From an uncultured Clostridia bacterium (GTDB taxonomy: Bacteria; Bacillota; Clostridia; TANB77; CAG-508): a stretch of DNA of 6,712 nt. The stretch is from positions 1 through 6,712 of the forward strand of contig CALXVF010000067.1 in assembly GCA_944391895.1 (NCBI GenBank). Direction: 5' to 3'. The stretch's first letter is position 1; every line of letters starts with the position of its first letter. Shown piece by piece: positions 5,606-6,712 of this stretch. The position numbers were made by a program, and so were the translations under genes. Below the pieces are notes generated by a model. The model was not told where the DNA came from and made no database searches. It was given only the letters and a program-made list of their open reading frames with translations.

Positions 5606-6592
5606 ATGGAAAAAATTAAAATTGGAATTTATGGTTATGGAAATTTAGGGAAAGGAGTAGAACTTGCATTAAAGAATAATCCAGATATGCAGTTGGTAGG
5701 TATTTTTACTAGAAGGAATCCTACTGATGTATATGCACTTTTTAATGATACTCAAGTTTTCTCAGTAGATGATGCTGAAAAAATGAAAGACAAAATTGAT
5801 GTTATGATTTTATGCGGTGGTTCTGCAACCGATTTGCCTGAGCAAGGACCTAAAGTTTGTAAATTATTTAATACAGTAGATAGTTTTGATACACATGCTA
5901 AAATACCAGAATATTTTTCTAAAATGAATTCTGTTGCATTGGAATCAAATACTTTAGCTTTAATTTCTTGCGGTTGGGATCCTGGATTATTTTCATTAAA
6001 TCGTTCTTTGTTAGAATCGGTTTTGCCTAATGGAAATAATTATGTATTTTACGGTAGAGGCTTAAGCCAAGGCCATTCTGACGCACTTAGAAGAGTAGAA
6101 GGTGTAAAAAATGCTGTTCAATATACCGTACCTTATGGTGAAGCTGTTCAGAGAGTAAGAGATGGAGAAAATCCTAATTTTGCTTCTGTTCGTGAAACTA
6201 TGTGGAGAGAATGTTTTGTTGTTCCAGAAGATGGAGCAGATAAAAACAAAATAGAAAAAGAAATAAAGGAAATGCCTAATTATTTTGAACCTTATAATAC
6301 AGTAGTTCATTTTATCTCTGAGGAAGAACTTAAGAAAAATCATAATACTATGCCTCATGGAGGTTTTGTTTTAAGAAGTGGAAATACAAGTGAGAATACT
6401 AATCAGATTGCAGAATTTTCTTTGAAATTGGATTCTAATCCTGAATTTACTGCAAGTGTATTAGTTGCTTACGCTAGAGCTATTTATAGAATGAAAAATC
6501 AAGGAAATACTGGTGCTATTACTGTTTTGGATGTTCCTGTTTCTTTGCTTTCTTCTAAAAATAGAGATGAATTATTGAAGGAAATATTATAA
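5606..6592 (+). CDS. ddh: meso-Diaminopimelate D-dehydrogenase
   Basis: This 328-residue enzyme catalyses the NADP-dependent reversible amination of L-2-amino-6-oxopimelate (tetrahydrodipicolinate) to meso-diaminopimelate (EC 1.4.1.16). It is the one-step shortcut to the precursor of lysine and DAP-type peptidoglycan, and acts in the cytosol. The Rossmann motif GYGNLGKG is at 10-17, and FTRR at 34-37 is positioned to bind the NADP phosphate. GGSATD (71-76), CGWDPG (122-127), GRGLSQGHSDALRR (150-163), MPHGGF (249-254) and GNTSENTN (259-266) are recognisable family blocks lining the active site. The length is normal and no key block is missing. The ATG at 5606 follows SD AGAGGTGA (5591-5598) at suitable spacing. 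The gene stands alone, divergent from the DUF2207 gene and followed by a strong terminator, so it looks monocistronic. Confidence 0.96.
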   Translation: MEKIKIGIYGYGNLGKGVELALKNNPDMQLVGIFTRRNPTDVYALFNDTQVFSVDDAEKMKDKIDVMILCGGSATDLPEQGPKVCKLFNTVDSFDTHAKIPEYFSKMNSVALESNTLALISCGWDPGLFSLNRSLLESVLPNGNNYVFYGRGLSQGHSDALRRVEGVKNAVQYTVPYGEAVQRVRDGENPNFASVRETMWRECFVVPEDGADKNKIEKEIKEMPNYFEPYNTVVHFISEEELKKNHNTMPHGGFVLRSGNTSENTNQIAEFSLKLDSNPEFTASVLVAYARAIYRMKNQGNTGAITVLDVPVSLLSSKNRDELLKEIL

Positions 6593-6596
6593 AAAG

Positions 6597-6639
6597 AAAA
6601 GTACTAATTATGAATGTTTTTCATGATTAGTACTTTTTT
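6597..6639 (+). terminator. Intrinsic terminator of ddh
   Basis: GTACTAAT (6601-6608) pairs with ATTAGTAC (6626-6633). The stem continues through a T-G wobble and ATGA/TCAT, with a seven-base loop (6614-6620). It is flanked by AAAA on the left and TTTTTT on the right, five bases after the ddh stop. The A-tract and T-tract make it usable in both directions, so it may also end transcription coming from the tRNA on the minus strand. Confidence 0.9.
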
Positions 6640-6642
6640 ATT

Positions 6643-6712
6643 TGGTGCACCTCCGGAGGGTCGAACTCCGGACCTTCTGATTAAGAGTCAGCTGCTCTAC
6701 CAACTGAGCTAG
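6643..6712 (-). tRNA. tRNA-Lys(CTT), 5' end cut by window edge
   Basis: On the minus strand the sequence begins CTAGCTCAG, equivalent to tRNA position 7 onward. It then gives the D-arm (GCTC/GAGC), the anticodon loop CTCTTAA with anticodon CTT (reads AAG, lysine), the T-arm CGGAG-TTCGACC-CTCCG and the 3' end GAGGTGC-A-CCA. CCA is encoded at 6643-6645. Only about the first six bases of the acceptor stem lie past the right edge. The outermost anticodon-stem pair (27-43) reads G-A, a mismatch, while the remaining four pairs are normal. Confidence 0.95.

Noticed and set aside
6062..6358. Minus-strand 98-codon ORF inside ddh
   Set aside because: It is antisense to well-conserved ddh blocks, and its Phe/Ile/Tyr-rich translation is typical of AT-rich antisense frames.
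5606..6712. Functional link between ddh (lysine/DAP synthesis) and the adjacent tRNA-Lys
   Set aside because: The two are convergent and separated by a strong terminator, with no T-box or shared regulatory element visible. The lysine theme is probably coincidence.

Overview
The window looks like chromosomal DNA from a low-GC, Gram-positive anaerobe of the Clostridia. The coding DNA is very AT-rich, Shine-Dalgarno sequences are strong (AGGAGG type), and simple stem-loop terminators are present. The gene content fits as well: a meso-diaminopimelate dehydrogenase, a CorA-type channel, a YbiT/YkpA-like ABC-F ATPase and a DUF2207 membrane protein. No species can be named from the sequence alone.

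Layout, left to right. (1) Positions 1-223 (minus) hold the first 74 codons of an ISNCY/IS1202-like transposase that runs off the left edge. Its extended -10 promoter, a leader hairpin and a pair of 25-bp-spaced direct repeats at 293-335 mark the likely end of the insertion sequence. (2) Positions 367-693 (plus) form a compact one-gene transcription unit with a near-consensus promoter, a strong RBS, a 69-codon ORF and a perfect terminator. The ORF is about 45% GC, far above its surroundings. A perfect inverted repeat sits across its start codon, and I do not recognise its product. This is the most likely undescribed item in the window. (3) Positions 692-3314 (minus) form a two-gene operon, corA followed by an ABC-F gene. 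The two are coupled by an SD embedded in the last two codons of corA, and a 17-bp-spacer promoter precedes corA. (4) Positions 3329-3360 contain a long hairpin between corA and the gene upstream of it. (5) Positions 3368-5467 (minus) encode a secreted or membrane DUF2207 protein with a glycine-rich tail; RBS spacing argues for a GTG start at 5467. (6) Positions 5468-5605 are a very AT-rich divergent intergenic region. (7) Positions 5606-6592 (plus) encode ddh, followed by a clear terminator. (8) Positions 6643-6712 (minus) are a tRNA-Lys(CTT) cut by the right edge.

The chromosomal genes are housekeeping or envelope functions: divalent-cation transport, ribosome-associated ATPase, membrane protein, and DAP/lysine/peptidoglycan supply. 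They do not form an obvious single pathway. The accessory material is limited to the IS end and the adjacent orphan small gene in the first 700 bases. I see no CRISPR array, toxin-antitoxin pair or other defence module.
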